In this document: one piece after another, positions 17,862 through 27,270 of the stretch
Layout of the letters: each line of letters begins with the position of its first letter
How positions within the stretch are numbered: position 1 is the first letter of the stretch
NCBI GenBank assembly: GCA_938092015.1
Contig: CALKOT010000045.1
Location: 18,154-82,153 of the forward strand
Origin: an uncultured Paracoccaceae bacterium
GTDB lineage: Bacteria > Pseudomonadota > Alphaproteobacteria > Rhodobacterales > Rhodobacteraceae
DNA length: 64,000 bases
Direction: 5' to 3'
The notes under the pieces: generated by a model
What the model saw: the letters and a program-made list of their open reading frames with translations, nothing else
Database searches by the model: none
Told to the model about the DNA's origin: nothing
Made by a program: the position numbers and the translations under genes

Positions 17862-18789
17862 CGCTTGGCGGCAAGCCTAGACTGTCTTGCGCCAACCCTT
17901 GAACGACATCAGCGCATAGCCTCAGAAACGTCTCAAGTGTCTTTGTCGCCTGACGGTTTCTGCTGCGCACCAGCGATACGCCTTATGTCCTAACCTCGCC
18001 GTTGAAAGGAACGGCGACCAGATCATCGCCTTGATAGCTAGTCATCAATTTGGGCTGAAACGCGAGTATGGCATAGCCATCGCCGGCGCCAACGACCGAC
18101 CTGACAACTTCATAGGACCTGGAACTGAGTGCGACTTTGGGCGCCACATTCGCAGCTGTCAGAAACTCGCTAAACCCGCTGTCATCTTCTTCTTCACGAA
18201 ACTCCACAAAGGGATAAGGGGCCAGATCCAGCGGGTTTAGAGACACGTGCTGCGCCAAAGGGTGCGATTTCGCGAGGATGGCTCTTGGCTGGGCGCCGAC
18301 AACCCTGTCCGCGACATATTGGGCCCGATCAACGTGCAGATCATACATCAACGCCACATCGATTTCACCTTCATCCAGCGCCCGCAAAAGGGCGCTGCGC
18401 GGCGCTTCGGTCAATGTAAACCGGGCGCCTTCGGCCATCGACTTCACCGTACTCAGAAGGGCCGGGGCGAAGATTGGTGCGAATGTGTGATAGCAGCCAA
18501 ATCTGATCTCAAACTGTTCCCCCAATCGAAGAGACGAAGCCAGGGTCGCCACATCATCAGCAGCGGCGGCAAGGCGCTGTGCACCCAGTTCGAACTGCCG
18601 ACCTTCAGACGAAAGCGCCATTCCACGAGCAGGCTTGCGATCAAACAGCCTTAACCCGGTAACCGCCTCAAGATTATCGATGTTCGCCGCCACTGCTGCA
18701 GCGGACGCATTTAACACCCTGGCCGCTTGCGCCACACCGCCATGTCTGGCGACAGCCTGAAACGCCCGAATTTGTTTCAGCGTGAACAT
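17851..18789 (-). pseudogene. LysR-type regulator with premature ochre stop
   Basis: The first 268 codons encode a normal LysR protein (helix-turn-helix in FQAVARHGGVAQAARVL, then the effector domain) and end at a TAA at 17983-17985. The same frame continues for 43 sense codons, reading GVSLVRSRNRQATKTLETFL and on to a TAA at 17851-17853. With that part the protein would be about 312 aa, the usual LysR length, and the added helix is the normal LysR C-terminus. The truncated product could still bind DNA. Divergent from the TauD-type gene, which is the likely target. Confidence 0.82.
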
Positions 18790-18797
18790 ATCCGCAG

Positions 18798-18839
18798 TTT
18801 TTCCGATTTTATTCGACTAATTTATCTATTTTTTCCGAT
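18798..18839. promoter_or_regulatory. direct repeat in the lysR/dioxygenase divergent promoter
   Basis: TTTTTCCGAT occurs at 18798-18807 and again at 18830-18839, 32 bp apart (about three helical turns), in a very AT-rich 99-bp divergent region. The arrangement fits cooperative binding by the LysR regulator; the sequence between them (ATTCGACTAAT) is partly symmetric. No direct evidence of binding. Confidence 0.35.
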
Positions 18840-18888
18840 GAATGAATGCGCATATCTGGAAGCAAAGCAATAGAAACGGAGGCATCCC

Positions 18889-19728
18889 ATGCAGACCCAT
18901 CCCCTCTCAGGCGCCCTTGGAGCTGAGATTACCGACATTGACCTCAGTTCAATAAGCGATCAGGAATTCGCCGACTTGCGCGATACGTTTCTGGATCGCT
19001 CAGTCATCGTTGTACGCAATCAGAACCTTAACCCCGATGACCACATCGCCTTTGCGAAGCGCTGGGGTGAGATCAACATCAATCGGTTATTCAAACCAAC
19101 AGACACCCACCCCGAAATCGCGACGGTTCTTAAGGAGCCAGATCAAAAGCTGAATATCGGCGGCCAATGGCACACAGATCATTCTTACGATTTGGCGCCC
19201 GCAATGGGATCGATCCTATATGCGGTTGAGACACCTCCAGCTGGCGGCGACACGCTGTTCTGCTCAATGGGGGCCGCTTACGATGCTCTGTCCGATGGAA
19301 TGAAAGCAATGCTCCGCGGCCTGAAAGCGCATCATTCTTCACGCCATGCTTTTGGCGCGTCGCAAACCGATAGCGAGGCCAACAAGGAAGGGCGTCTCGG
19401 CAACGAAGCCGCGGCCAAGCAAGACGCGCTCCACCCCGTTGTGATCGCGCATCCGATTACTGGCCGCGCGGCGCTTTACGCCAACTCTGACTTCACCACG
19501 CATTTTGAAGGATGGTCGGTGGAAGAAAGCCGCCCGCTGCTGGACCAGATCGAAGCGCACGCGACGACGCCAGAATTTACGTGCCGGGTCACCTGGGCGC
19601 CTGGAACGCTGACGATGTGGGACAATCGCGCCGTGATGCACAAAGCGATCAAAGACTATCATGGACATCGCCGGCTGATGCACCGGATCACGATTGAAGG
19701 GGATCCACTGCCAGCGTTCGCGGACTGA
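18889..19728 (+). CDS. TauD/TfdA-family alpha-ketoglutarate-dependent dioxygenase
   Basis: 279 aa non-heme Fe(II) oxygenase. WHTDHSY places His95 and Asp97 as the first two iron ligands; the distal His is in NRAVMHKAI and the 2-oxoglutarate-binding Arg follows in HRRLMHR. The family hydroxylates and cleaves taurine, alkylsulfates and phenoxyacetates. A strong Shine-Dalgarno sequence (GGAGGCATCCC) precedes the ATG. The likely regulator is the divergent, now truncated LysR. Substrate unknown. Confidence 0.88.
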   Translation: MQTHPLSGALGAEITDIDLSSISDQEFADLRDTFLDRSVIVVRNQNLNPDDHIAFAKRWGEININRLFKPTDTHPEIATVLKEPDQKLNIGGQWHTDHSYDLAPAMGSILYAVETPPAGGDTLFCSMGAAYDALSDGMKAMLRGLKAHHSSRHAFGASQTDSEANKEGRLGNEAAAKQDALHPVVIAHPITGRAALYANSDFTTHFEGWSVEESRPLLDQIEAHATTPEFTCRVTWAPGTLTMWDNRAVMHKAIKDYHGHRRLMHRITIEGDPLPAFAD

Positions 19729-19729
19729 C

Positions 19730-19873
19730 TTATCGATACCGATAGATCGCTGCGCCCACCCAGCCCAGCGCCATCAAACCGGTCAGCCAGATCACACTTT
19801 CACCAAGGAAGTAGGAACTTAGAACGCCAGCCACTACGAACAGTGCAGTGGTGGCAACATGCAGCCACATCAT
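19730..19873 (-). CDS. small two-helix membrane protein (47 aa)
   Basis: Starts MMWLHVATTALFVVAGVLSS and has a second hydrophobic segment (VIWLTGLMALGWVGAAIY) ending in RYR. It begins 3 bp after the stop of the large membrane protein and ends next to the convergent dioxygenase stop, so it is the third gene of the cytochrome/membrane operon. Codon use and the two clean hydrophobic segments favour a real gene. Function unknown; perhaps a small subunit of the upstream membrane protein. Confidence 0.6.
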   Translation of the reverse strand: MMWLHVATTALFVVAGVLSSYFLGESVIWLTGLMALGWVGAAIYRYR

Positions 19874-19876
19874 GCG

Positions 19877-20866
19877 CTACCCCAACAGCGCGGCGAGGGC
19901 GCTGGCCGTCCAAAGCGCCAACAAACTGACATTTGCACCGGAAACAAGCGCGCCTTGCTGATCAAACATGGCGGCAAAAGACCAATCAAACCCACCACCA
20001 AAACCGGCGTAGACATGAACGCCGTAAGCCGCCGCGCCCGCAATCTGCCAATTTGGCCAGCCCCAATCCACCAAAATAGTCGGCGCATGGGCGATGAACA
20101 GGGCTGCCGCCACGCCGCCAAGGATAATCACGGGCCAGGCGGTCCATTTCGCCTGCATCGCAGCAAATTCGGTGTTCGTCATATCCGCCGTCGCCAGAAA
20201 TTCCGGACCAAACATTGCGATCAAAACCGTTCCGACTGTGAAGATCAGAATAGTAGCTTCTGAACGGAAAAAGTCGTCCCAGCCATCAAGGCCATCAATG
20301 CGTTGTAAGACGCCGACCAGCAGCGACGCCGTCAGGATCAGGCCGCAGGTCAGCGACTGAATGTCATTGTTAAAGAGAACCGTTGAGATGAAGAATGCGA
20401 CCGCGCCGATCCAGAATGCCGGGCGGCGAGACAGGATATCATCCTCTTCCCAATCAGGTCTCGCCCATGAATTGAAGACATCCCATCCCCAGACAGCAAT
20501 CAGCAGGAAAATCGTACCAGCAAGGGCGAAACCCTGGCGTTCAAAAACGCTCCAGATGTCACCGTCGTGCAGACCGAACAGACCGTAGTAGGAATGGATG
20601 ACCGCCATCACCCAGCCTGCTGTCCATGCAAGGCGCCACCAGTTGGTCAAAGGCTCTCGCCCATATGTGCGCGCAAAAATGTAGAAGGCTGGTGTCGCAA
20701 GCAGGGTCATCGCCCAAGCTGTGGCGTGCGTACGTTTGAAGATGAGGTTATCTGACGCCAAGGGCCAGAAAGTGACAAATGCAAGCATCAATGCAAACGC
20801 GCCGAGCGTCATGGCGACCTGGCCAAGCGAAGGGCGGAGAAGTTTCGCGTATTCGTTCATGTCCAT
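19877..20866 (-). CDS. polytopic membrane protein of unknown function
   Basis: 329 aa with about eight hydrophobic helices (e.g. VAMTLGAFALMLAFVTFW, FALAGTIFLLIAVWGWDVF, AWPVIILGGVAAALFIA) and many Trp residues. No family recognised. Conserved-looking His residues (FIAHAPTILV, MAVIHSYYGLFG) could bind heme or metal. It lies 15 bp after the diheme cytochrome frame on the same strand, so the two probably form one complex or electron-transfer pathway. That link is inference from the operon only. Confidence 0.6.
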   Translation of the reverse strand: MDMNEYAKLLRPSLGQVAMTLGAFALMLAFVTFWPLASDNLIFKRTHATAWAMTLLATPAFYIFARTYGREPLTNWWRLAWTAGWVMAVIHSYYGLFGLHDGDIWSVFERQGFALAGTIFLLIAVWGWDVFNSWARPDWEEDDILSRRPAFWIGAVAFFISTVLFNNDIQSLTCGLILTASLLVGVLQRIDGLDGWDDFFRSEATILIFTVGTVLIAMFGPEFLATADMTNTEFAAMQAKWTAWPVIILGGVAAALFIAHAPTILVDWGWPNWQIAGAAAYGVHVYAGFGGGFDWSFAAMFDQQGALVSGANVSLLALWTASALAALLG

Positions 20867-20881
20867 CCCCTCACAGTGTTT

Positions 20882-22642
20882 TCAAGTAGGCAAGAAGCTG
20901 GCGCAGCTTTTCGGGGTCGCGGGCCGGATCATCATATCCCCATGAGTAATCATGACCTGCGTTCGATTTCCTTTGGCGTTAACGTCAAAGCTGAACGCAA
21001 TATCGGGCGGGCAGTCACCGGTAGGCGCAACATATCCCATCTGTACAGGATCATAAGGCGCGTTCCCCCGACAAAACTGATCCGGACGTGGTGAAAGGTT
21101 GATCAGCTGCGCCATTGTCGGGACAGAGGCATTATGAAGGTACGGGGCCCTAAGCCAGGCGCCGGGGATCGGATTGTTGAAATAGCCGGTCTCTGCCGTC
21201 AGATCATCCGTTCCAAAGTAGAACCCGTGGCCAAGACGATACTCGCGGGAAAGTTTATTTAGCCGGTCAAGCTGTTGTAGCCAGAAGTAAGCCTCTGCCG
21301 GGCGCTGCTCAGCGCGGGCGCTTGCTGCCCGCTCCTCCAACAGGCGCACCTGCTCGACCAAATCCTCACCTACCCCGGGGAAATCTGTTTGCAGGGCCAG
21401 TGGCACCATCTGCGCGTAGCGGAAGGTTAGGCGTTCTGGTTCGGTCCCAAGTTTTTCGACCGGAATACGCTGGTGGATCAGGGCTGCACTAGCGTTGGAC
21501 CACTCACCTCCATCAAGGGGACGGTGTCCGTGACAATCGTTGCAGTGCTCCATGTAAACCTGAAACCCTGCTTCAATGTCCGCCTGATCCGCCATTTCGA
21601 AGTAGTCTGCGAAACGGGGTACAACGCCATCGCCCGAACCCAATCCTTCGGTATACTTCGCCGCTGCACGAACATTGTGGGCAATCTCAGGTTTCGACAA
21701 CGCCAGCGGGGTCGCACCTGACACTTAGGCCGCGATAAGGCTGCGCGTAACTGGCGTGCGGATTGAACCATCATATTGTGATGCAGGGCGAAGATCTTCT
21801 CGTTGTTCCCAAACAACGGGAATTTTTGATAAGACGAAATTGTCCGCGCCAGGCAAGTTCAGCGATACACGCACAGTAGATCGAAACGGGCGCGTGCGGC
21901 CGGGGCCAGCCGGGATAGCGATCTCATCACGCAATTCAGCATTATCGAACGGCAGATCGTATCGGCTGAGATCGCCGGCGATCACAGACTTGATCCCGCC
22001 CAACCAGGCGCTGATGATGATCCGGTCGATCAACGACTGGATGACGCCACCGCCCTGCCCGTTCGCTTCATCGAACTCTGCACATTGCGCATCATACGCC
22101 GACAGGATCGCATCGGTTGTCAGCCCTGGATCCAGCATCGCGTTCTTCACACCGTCAGACCAGGCGATCACGTCAAGTTCCTGATTGCCCATGCCATGGA
22201 TGACTGGCGTTTGTGAGCCGTTGGGCAGACGTAGCCTCGCCGAATGGCAGGCAGCGCAGGTAAGACCTGCGAATTTGGTCGATGTCTGGAATGCCTTTGC
22301 CTGCACAAAGCTCGAAACGCCAATGCCCACGGGGGCCCAGTCAGCTACGTTCGAAGTGCAGGTTTTCGCGGGAATATCGTCAGGCAATAGAAACCCGTAA
22401 TCCGCCCAGACTGACCCATCGGCACCTTCGGCGAAGAAACTTTCATGGCTGAGATCCTGCATGACAGCAGCATATTTCAGGGGAAAGGTCTCTAACCCGA
22501 TTGTTCCATGAATGAAGGCATCCTCAGGCGACAATGGCGTCCATTGCGCCCAGCACCTTTCGGCAAAAAGCCAAGCACTGGTAAGCAGGATAAGACCAAC
22601 GCTTAACCCAATTGTAAGCCAGCTGATCCAACGACCAATCAT
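20882..22642 (-). pseudogene. membrane-anchored diheme cytochrome c, split by an in-frame TAA
   Basis: The first 305 codons begin with an N-terminal anchor (WISWLTIGLSVGLILLTSAW) and contain heme site CAACH; they stop at TAA 21725-21727. The same frame continues at once with 280 codons holding the second heme site CNDCH (CNDCHGHRP) and a later INLSPRP region. The second part has no signal sequence of its own, yet cytochrome c heme is attached outside the membrane, so an independent gene starting at the adjacent GTG is unlikely. Total 586 codons resembles RoxA-type or peroxidase-like diheme cytochromes. Followed by a membrane-protein gene. Confidence 0.78.
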
Positions 22643-22731
22643 CCCATATCCCCCAAAATACCGTCAAAAAACAACTGGAGCGAAAGCAACGCACGCGCCC
22701 GTGTCTGGACAAGCAGGAATAGGCGGGGTCA

Positions 22732-23916
22732 ATGGGACGTATGTCAAAACTCACAGCGCTGATCCTTCTCTGCACTGCCGTCGTATTCGGCCTCGCACCA
22801 TGGTTCGCCACCTCAGCAGCCCTTCCCGATATGGTACGCGAAGGCGCCATCAGCCCGACACGGCAAGCGTTGCTGTCTTCGATGGTGCAGGCCGGTTTCG
22901 TGATTGGTGCGTTGGGAACCGCGGTGACCGGTTTACCCGACCGGTTTGATCCGCGCCGGGTGATGGCCATCGCCGCTTTTCTGAACGCCTGTTTCACCTT
23001 TGGCCTCTTGCTGGCGCCACTTGGCGGAGATGTCGCAATCACACTGCGCTTCCTGTCAGGCGCTTGTTTCGCCGGGATCTATCCTGTGGGTATGAAAATG
23101 GCTGTTGGCTGGGGGCAAAAGGACCGCGGCTTACTAGTTGGCGTTGTTGTAGGCGCGCTGACATTTGGTTCTTCCACCCCACATCTTGCGGCATGGCTTG
23201 GCGGGGCTGACTGGCGCGTGGTGATCGCCGCCGCCGCCTGCGCCTCACTTTTTACGGCGATCATGGCGCTCTTTACCGGGCTTGGTCCCTATCATGCGCG
23301 GGCGCCGCAATTCTCTGCCCGCTCAATCGGATTGATGTGGACCGACAAGCGCATTCGCGCTGCAACAGGTGGGTATCTGGGTCATATGTGGGAATTATAT
23401 GTGATGTGGGGCTGGATCGGCGCGGCCTCAGCCGCAGGATATGCAATGCAGATGAACCCTGAAGAGGCGACAAATTTCGCCGCGTTCACAGCCTTCGCCG
23501 CGATAGCAATCGGCGCCGTCACCTGTGTTGTTGGCGGTGTCATGGCCGACCGGATCGGCAAGGCTGAAGTTGCAGGCGGCGCGATGGTCATTTCTGGCGT
23601 CATGGCAATCGCCGTCGCCCTGGCGCATGGCGGGCCTGTCTGGCTGTCGTTCGTGCTGATCCTAATCTGGGGCGCATTCGTTGTCCCCGACAGCCCACAA
23701 TTTTCTGCTCTGATCGCGGACGCCGCCCCACCCGAGGTTGCGGGAAGCCTGATGGCCGTGCAAACGGCGCTGGGGTTTGGTCTGACAATCATAACTGTGC
23801 AGGCGGCGCCATTACTGGCGGGGGCCATCGGGTGGCCATGGACGTTGGGCGTTTTAGCCTTAGGTCCTGTATTTGGGGTTTGGACGCTGCGCCCGCTGTT
23901 TTCGGCAAGCCGTTGA
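22732..23916 (+). CDS. MFS transporter
   Basis: 394 aa with twelve predicted hydrophobic segments. The motif between helices 2 and 3 (GLPDRFDPRRVM) corresponds to MFS motif A, and a second copy appears mid-protein (GGVMADRIGKAEV). Divergent from the cytochrome gene across about 90 bp. Resembles small-molecule or anion exporters of the CynX/NimT kind. Substrate unknown; the alternative start MSKLTALILL is three codons downstream. Confidence 0.86.
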   Translation: MGRMSKLTALILLCTAVVFGLAPWFATSAALPDMVREGAISPTRQALLSSMVQAGFVIGALGTAVTGLPDRFDPRRVMAIAAFLNACFTFGLLLAPLGGDVAITLRFLSGACFAGIYPVGMKMAVGWGQKDRGLLVGVVVGALTFGSSTPHLAAWLGGADWRVVIAAAACASLFTAIMALFTGLGPYHARAPQFSARSIGLMWTDKRIRAATGGYLGHMWELYVMWGWIGAASAAGYAMQMNPEEATNFAAFTAFAAIAIGAVTCVVGGVMADRIGKAEVAGGAMVISGVMAIAVALAHGGPVWLSFVLILIWGAFVVPDSPQFSALIADAAPPEVAGSLMAVQTALGFGLTIITVQAAPLLAGAIGWPWTLGVLALGPVFGVWTLRPLFSASR

Positions 23917-23983
23917 CCGCACACCGAACCCATCAGGGATTTTCAGCAAAACAGAGACGTCAGGCTGACACAAAGATCAGGTC

Positions 23984-25633
23984 CTATTTCGCGTAGACGA
24001 CATCGCCCTTCCATACCGTCATCGCGGGCCTGACAGCTGCAATCTCATCAGGTGGCATATCCATCAATGGATTATCCAAGACGATGAAATCTGCCCATTT
24101 TCCAGCGGTTAGCGAGCCGGTTTCGGCTTCCATTCGAAGCGATCTTGCGCCGTTCATGGTAAATATCGGCAACGCTTCTGACAGAGAAATGGCCTGTTCG
24201 GGCGCAAGGACACCGGGAAAAGCCGGATCGGCGTTTCGACGTGTCAGCATGCCCGAAAGGCCCGTCCAAGGGTTGGCGTCCGGTGCTGCGGCGGGCCAAT
24301 CTGAGCCATAGGTCATCTCGGCGCTCGCTGAGACCAGATCTGAAATGCGGTGATTTTTCTGGACGCGATCCACGCCAAGAACCGCCATCTGCACAGGCGT
24401 GCCAGGGTTTGGGTACCACATTTTGGGCGACTGTTCCGCTACGGCCCTCAAGTCGTGAAACCGGCCCAGATCTTCATCCGATACGTAATTTGAATGCGCA
24501 ATCTCATGGCGCAGGCCGCTTTGCCCATTGGCGTCTCGCGCCGCTTCGATGGCGTCGAGGCCTTTGCGAATGGCATTATCGCCAACCGCGTGCATTTTGA
24601 CCGTATACCCCCGCTGATCGAGGTTGATGAGCATCTGGTTCAGCGCATCCGGTGCGATCAAAAGTGTAGCATCCGGATTATGCGATGCGGCATCATAACC
24701 GCTTTCCGCAAGATATGGCTGAATGAACGACGCCGTAAATCCAGGCGCTACACCGTCAAGAAACAGCTTGGCGAAATCGAGGTGCAAATTCTCGCTGGCA
24801 TAGGCATTCCGCAGCTTATCCATAACGTCATAAGGCACCACTCCACCACCTAGGGGGCTGGAGTGTACAATGTGGGCGGCAGTGTGCAGCGTGAGGTGCC
24901 CCTGCAAGTCTGCAGCCTGATAGGCCTTTAGTTCTTCTTCTGTCGCCATGGGTTCTTTGAATGCGGTGAAGCCGAGGCTGTTGAAGTACCGGACAGCTTC
25001 ACTCACCGCTTCGGACAGTTGAGCATCAGAACGTTGGACCAGTCCTCTAAGCGCCGCGATTGCGCCTTCGGCGAAGATACCATTCGGAACGCCAGTCGCT
25101 GGATCTCGCTCAATAACGCCGCCAGGGATATTCGGCGTGTCGGGGCCGATGCCAGCCTGCTCTATGGCGCGGGAATTACACCAGAGGATATGCTGGCTTG
25201 CGTCGTGCAGCACGATGGCATGGCGGGTCGAAATACCGTCCAGCAATTCACGCGGATTAGCGCCCATTCCTTCGCGCATAATCGGACGCCAAGGACCACC
25301 AAAGACAACCTCATCCGGGCTGTTCCTTAGGCATCGCTCACGCACAGCTGTCAGCAGGTCATCAAGGCTGGCCTGAAACCCGACATAGATGTCGAACAAC
25401 GTGCGGCACGCGCCCCAAATCGCATGAGTGTGGCTTTCGACCAGACCCGGCATCATAAACTGCCCGTTCAAGTCATGAATTTCAGCGCCCGGTCCGGCAA
25501 GGTTCACCACATCTGATGCGTCGCCTACGGCAATAATACGGCCATCGCGAACAGCCAGCGCCTCAGCTGACGGTTTGGCCGGATCCATTGTCAGGATCGT
25601 TCCCCCGGTCCAGATTTCAACAGCCTGTGGCAT
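23984..25633 (-). CDS. YtcJ-type amidohydrolase
   Basis: 549 aa, start at 25633 behind GGAGAGATTT. Amidohydrolase family 3: N-terminal strand domain (ILTMDPAKPSAEALAVRDGRI), first metal motif LVESHTHAIWG, mid-barrel His in MHAVGDNA and AHSNYVSD, then TYGSDWPAA with the catalytic Asp, and a closing GKWADFIVLD. The family hydrolyses C-N bonds in varied amides. Last gene of the MarR/TAXI/TRAP/sulfatase unit; it may act on the desulfated product. Confidence 0.87.
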   Translation of the reverse strand: MPQAVEIWTGGTILTMDPAKPSAEALAVRDGRIIAVGDASDVVNLAGPGAEIHDLNGQFMMPGLVESHTHAIWGACRTLFDIYVGFQASLDDLLTAVRERCLRNSPDEVVFGGPWRPIMREGMGANPRELLDGISTRHAIVLHDASQHILWCNSRAIEQAGIGPDTPNIPGGVIERDPATGVPNGIFAEGAIAALRGLVQRSDAQLSEAVSEAVRYFNSLGFTAFKEPMATEEELKAYQAADLQGHLTLHTAAHIVHSSPLGGGVVPYDVMDKLRNAYASENLHLDFAKLFLDGVAPGFTASFIQPYLAESGYDAASHNPDATLLIAPDALNQMLINLDQRGYTVKMHAVGDNAIRKGLDAIEAARDANGQSGLRHEIAHSNYVSDEDLGRFHDLRAVAEQSPKMWYPNPGTPVQMAVLGVDRVQKNHRISDLVSASAEMTYGSDWPAAAPDANPWTGLSGMLTRRNADPAFPGVLAPEQAISLSEALPIFTMNGARSLRMEAETGSLTAGKWADFIVLDNPLMDMPPDEIAAVRPAMTVWKGDVVYAK

Positions 25634-25690
25634 AAATCTCTCCGATAATTTCCCGCCATGACATACGATCACCCATATCGGCGCGTGGCG

Positions 25691-27250
25691 CTATGCGATC
25701 CGGTCTGACTGCGGGCTTTCATCCATTTGCGCTATCAGATGATGCGTTATTCGTTCAGACATGCGCGCCCTTACAGTCTGATGGTCAGCACTGTCCCATA
25801 GGTTTTCTGTCTCGGAAGGATCGTTGATCAGATCGTAAAGTTCCCCCCACGTCTGATCCAGATAGACGGTGTATCGCCATTCTGCTGTGATTAGGGATCG
25901 AACGCGGGCTGGTTTTTCGAAACCCAATCGATTGCCGCCGTCATTGTATTCTACCAACGCCTCAGTCCGAACTCCGTCGCCCCCTTTGGTAACGGGTAAA
26001 AAGCTTTGACCTTGATTGCCATTGAATGGCTCAAGACCAGCGCGGTTCAGGACTGTAGCGGCAAGATCAACTGTCGAACAAAGCGCATCCGTACTCGACG
26101 GCGCCCGATTTTCTGGATCAGACCAGATGAACGGCACACGAGTGATGCCTCTGGCTGGCATCGCGCCTTTCAGTAGCATGTTGAAGTCGCCCATGTAGTC
26201 GCCGTGATCAGAATTATAGCAGATCACGGTATCTTCGCTTAGCCCGCTTTCCTGAAGCGAGGTAACGATATCGCCGACCGCATCGTCGATGAAGGCCATC
26301 ATACCCGCCGACAAGGCCATCGCCTCTTTCAAGTGCTGTTCGTCCAGCATCATTGCGGTCTGTGGCGTTGTCTGGCCGTCGCCGTTTTTCCAGTTGTTCC
26401 GTAACCACTGCATCGGTGGCGTGGGGTTCTTATGCGCATCAAACGGTAATGTGACTTCAAAATCATCGGGGCTGTACATGTCCCAATATTTGCCCGGTGG
26501 ATTAAAGGGGTGATGCGGATCAGGAAAGCTGACAAAGGCGAAAAACGGATCATCCCGCCCGGCGCGTGAGGTGATGTAGTCAACAGCCCGATCGCGGATG
26601 AAGGCCGTTGGATACAGGTCCTCAGGTATCGGCGTCCGATACGCCTGCGGGCAGGTATAATTGTGCGGCAGTTCGTTCAAAGGATCATGCAGCGCCTGCC
26701 AATCGGGCGCATTTTCGCAAAACCACTGCAGATAATGTCCACCACACTGATCTCCATGGGACGTCACCATGTCGACATGCTGATAACCGTAATAAGGCGT
26801 CTTGATCTCATATCGCCCATCCGCCTGATAGTTGGACGGTGCTTCCTGATATTCAGGGCCAGTCTTTGCCCAAGCCTCTGAAGCCTGTTCAATGCTCGCT
26901 GCGGTTTTACCCATCGGCGGTGCATCTGTGAAAGGCTGCAGATGACTTTTGCCAATTGCGGCCGTGTGATAGCCGGCGCCCGCCAGCACATCGACAAAAG
27001 TGTTCGCTTCCTCGGGCAGAGCGCAGCCATTGTAGCGCAGCCCATGCACGCTGGGATATCGCCCAGTCAGTAAGGACGCCCTGTTCGGCATGCAGACCGG
27101 GGATGCCGCATGGAAGTTGTTGAACCGCGTGCCCTGTGCCGCGATAGCGTCGATGTTCGGCGTTTTCAGAACTGGATGGCCGTAACAGCCAAGCCAGTCA
27201 GCTCGTTGCTGGTCGGTGATCAGAAACAGGAAATTAGGACGTTTGGTCAT
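25691..27250 (-). CDS. type I sulfatase (Cys-type)
   Basis: 519 aa, start at 27250. NFLFLITDQQRADWLGCYG is the metal-binding N-terminal strand; PVCMPNRASLLTGRYP at residues 51-66 has the C-x-P-x-R signature, where Cys53 becomes formylglycine. DPHHPFN and CYNSDHGDYMGD supply further metal and substrate residues. No signal peptide is visible, so it is probably cytoplasmic, working on imported substrate. Directly downstream of the TRAP permease. The class includes choline-sulfatase-like and phosphonate monoester hydrolases; substrate unknown. The maturase needed for formylglycine is not in the window. Confidence 0.9.
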   Translation of the reverse strand: MTKRPNFLFLITDQQRADWLGCYGHPVLKTPNIDAIAAQGTRFNNFHAASPVCMPNRASLLTGRYPSVHGLRYNGCALPEEANTFVDVLAGAGYHTAAIGKSHLQPFTDAPPMGKTAASIEQASEAWAKTGPEYQEAPSNYQADGRYEIKTPYYGYQHVDMVTSHGDQCGGHYLQWFCENAPDWQALHDPLNELPHNYTCPQAYRTPIPEDLYPTAFIRDRAVDYITSRAGRDDPFFAFVSFPDPHHPFNPPGKYWDMYSPDDFEVTLPFDAHKNPTPPMQWLRNNWKNGDGQTTPQTAMMLDEQHLKEAMALSAGMMAFIDDAVGDIVTSLQESGLSEDTVICYNSDHGDYMGDFNMLLKGAMPARGITRVPFIWSDPENRAPSSTDALCSTVDLAATVLNRAGLEPFNGNQGQSFLPVTKGGDGVRTEALVEYNDGGNRLGFEKPARVRSLITAEWRYTVYLDQTWGELYDLINDPSETENLWDSADHQTVRARMSERITHHLIAQMDESPQSDRIA

Positions 27251-27270
27251 CTGCAGATCATACCTTTCAG

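Noticed and set aside
21722..21727. TAAGTG as translational coupling between two separate cytochrome genes
   Set aside because: The second part would be a heme c protein without any export signal, and the two parts are in one frame with no gap.
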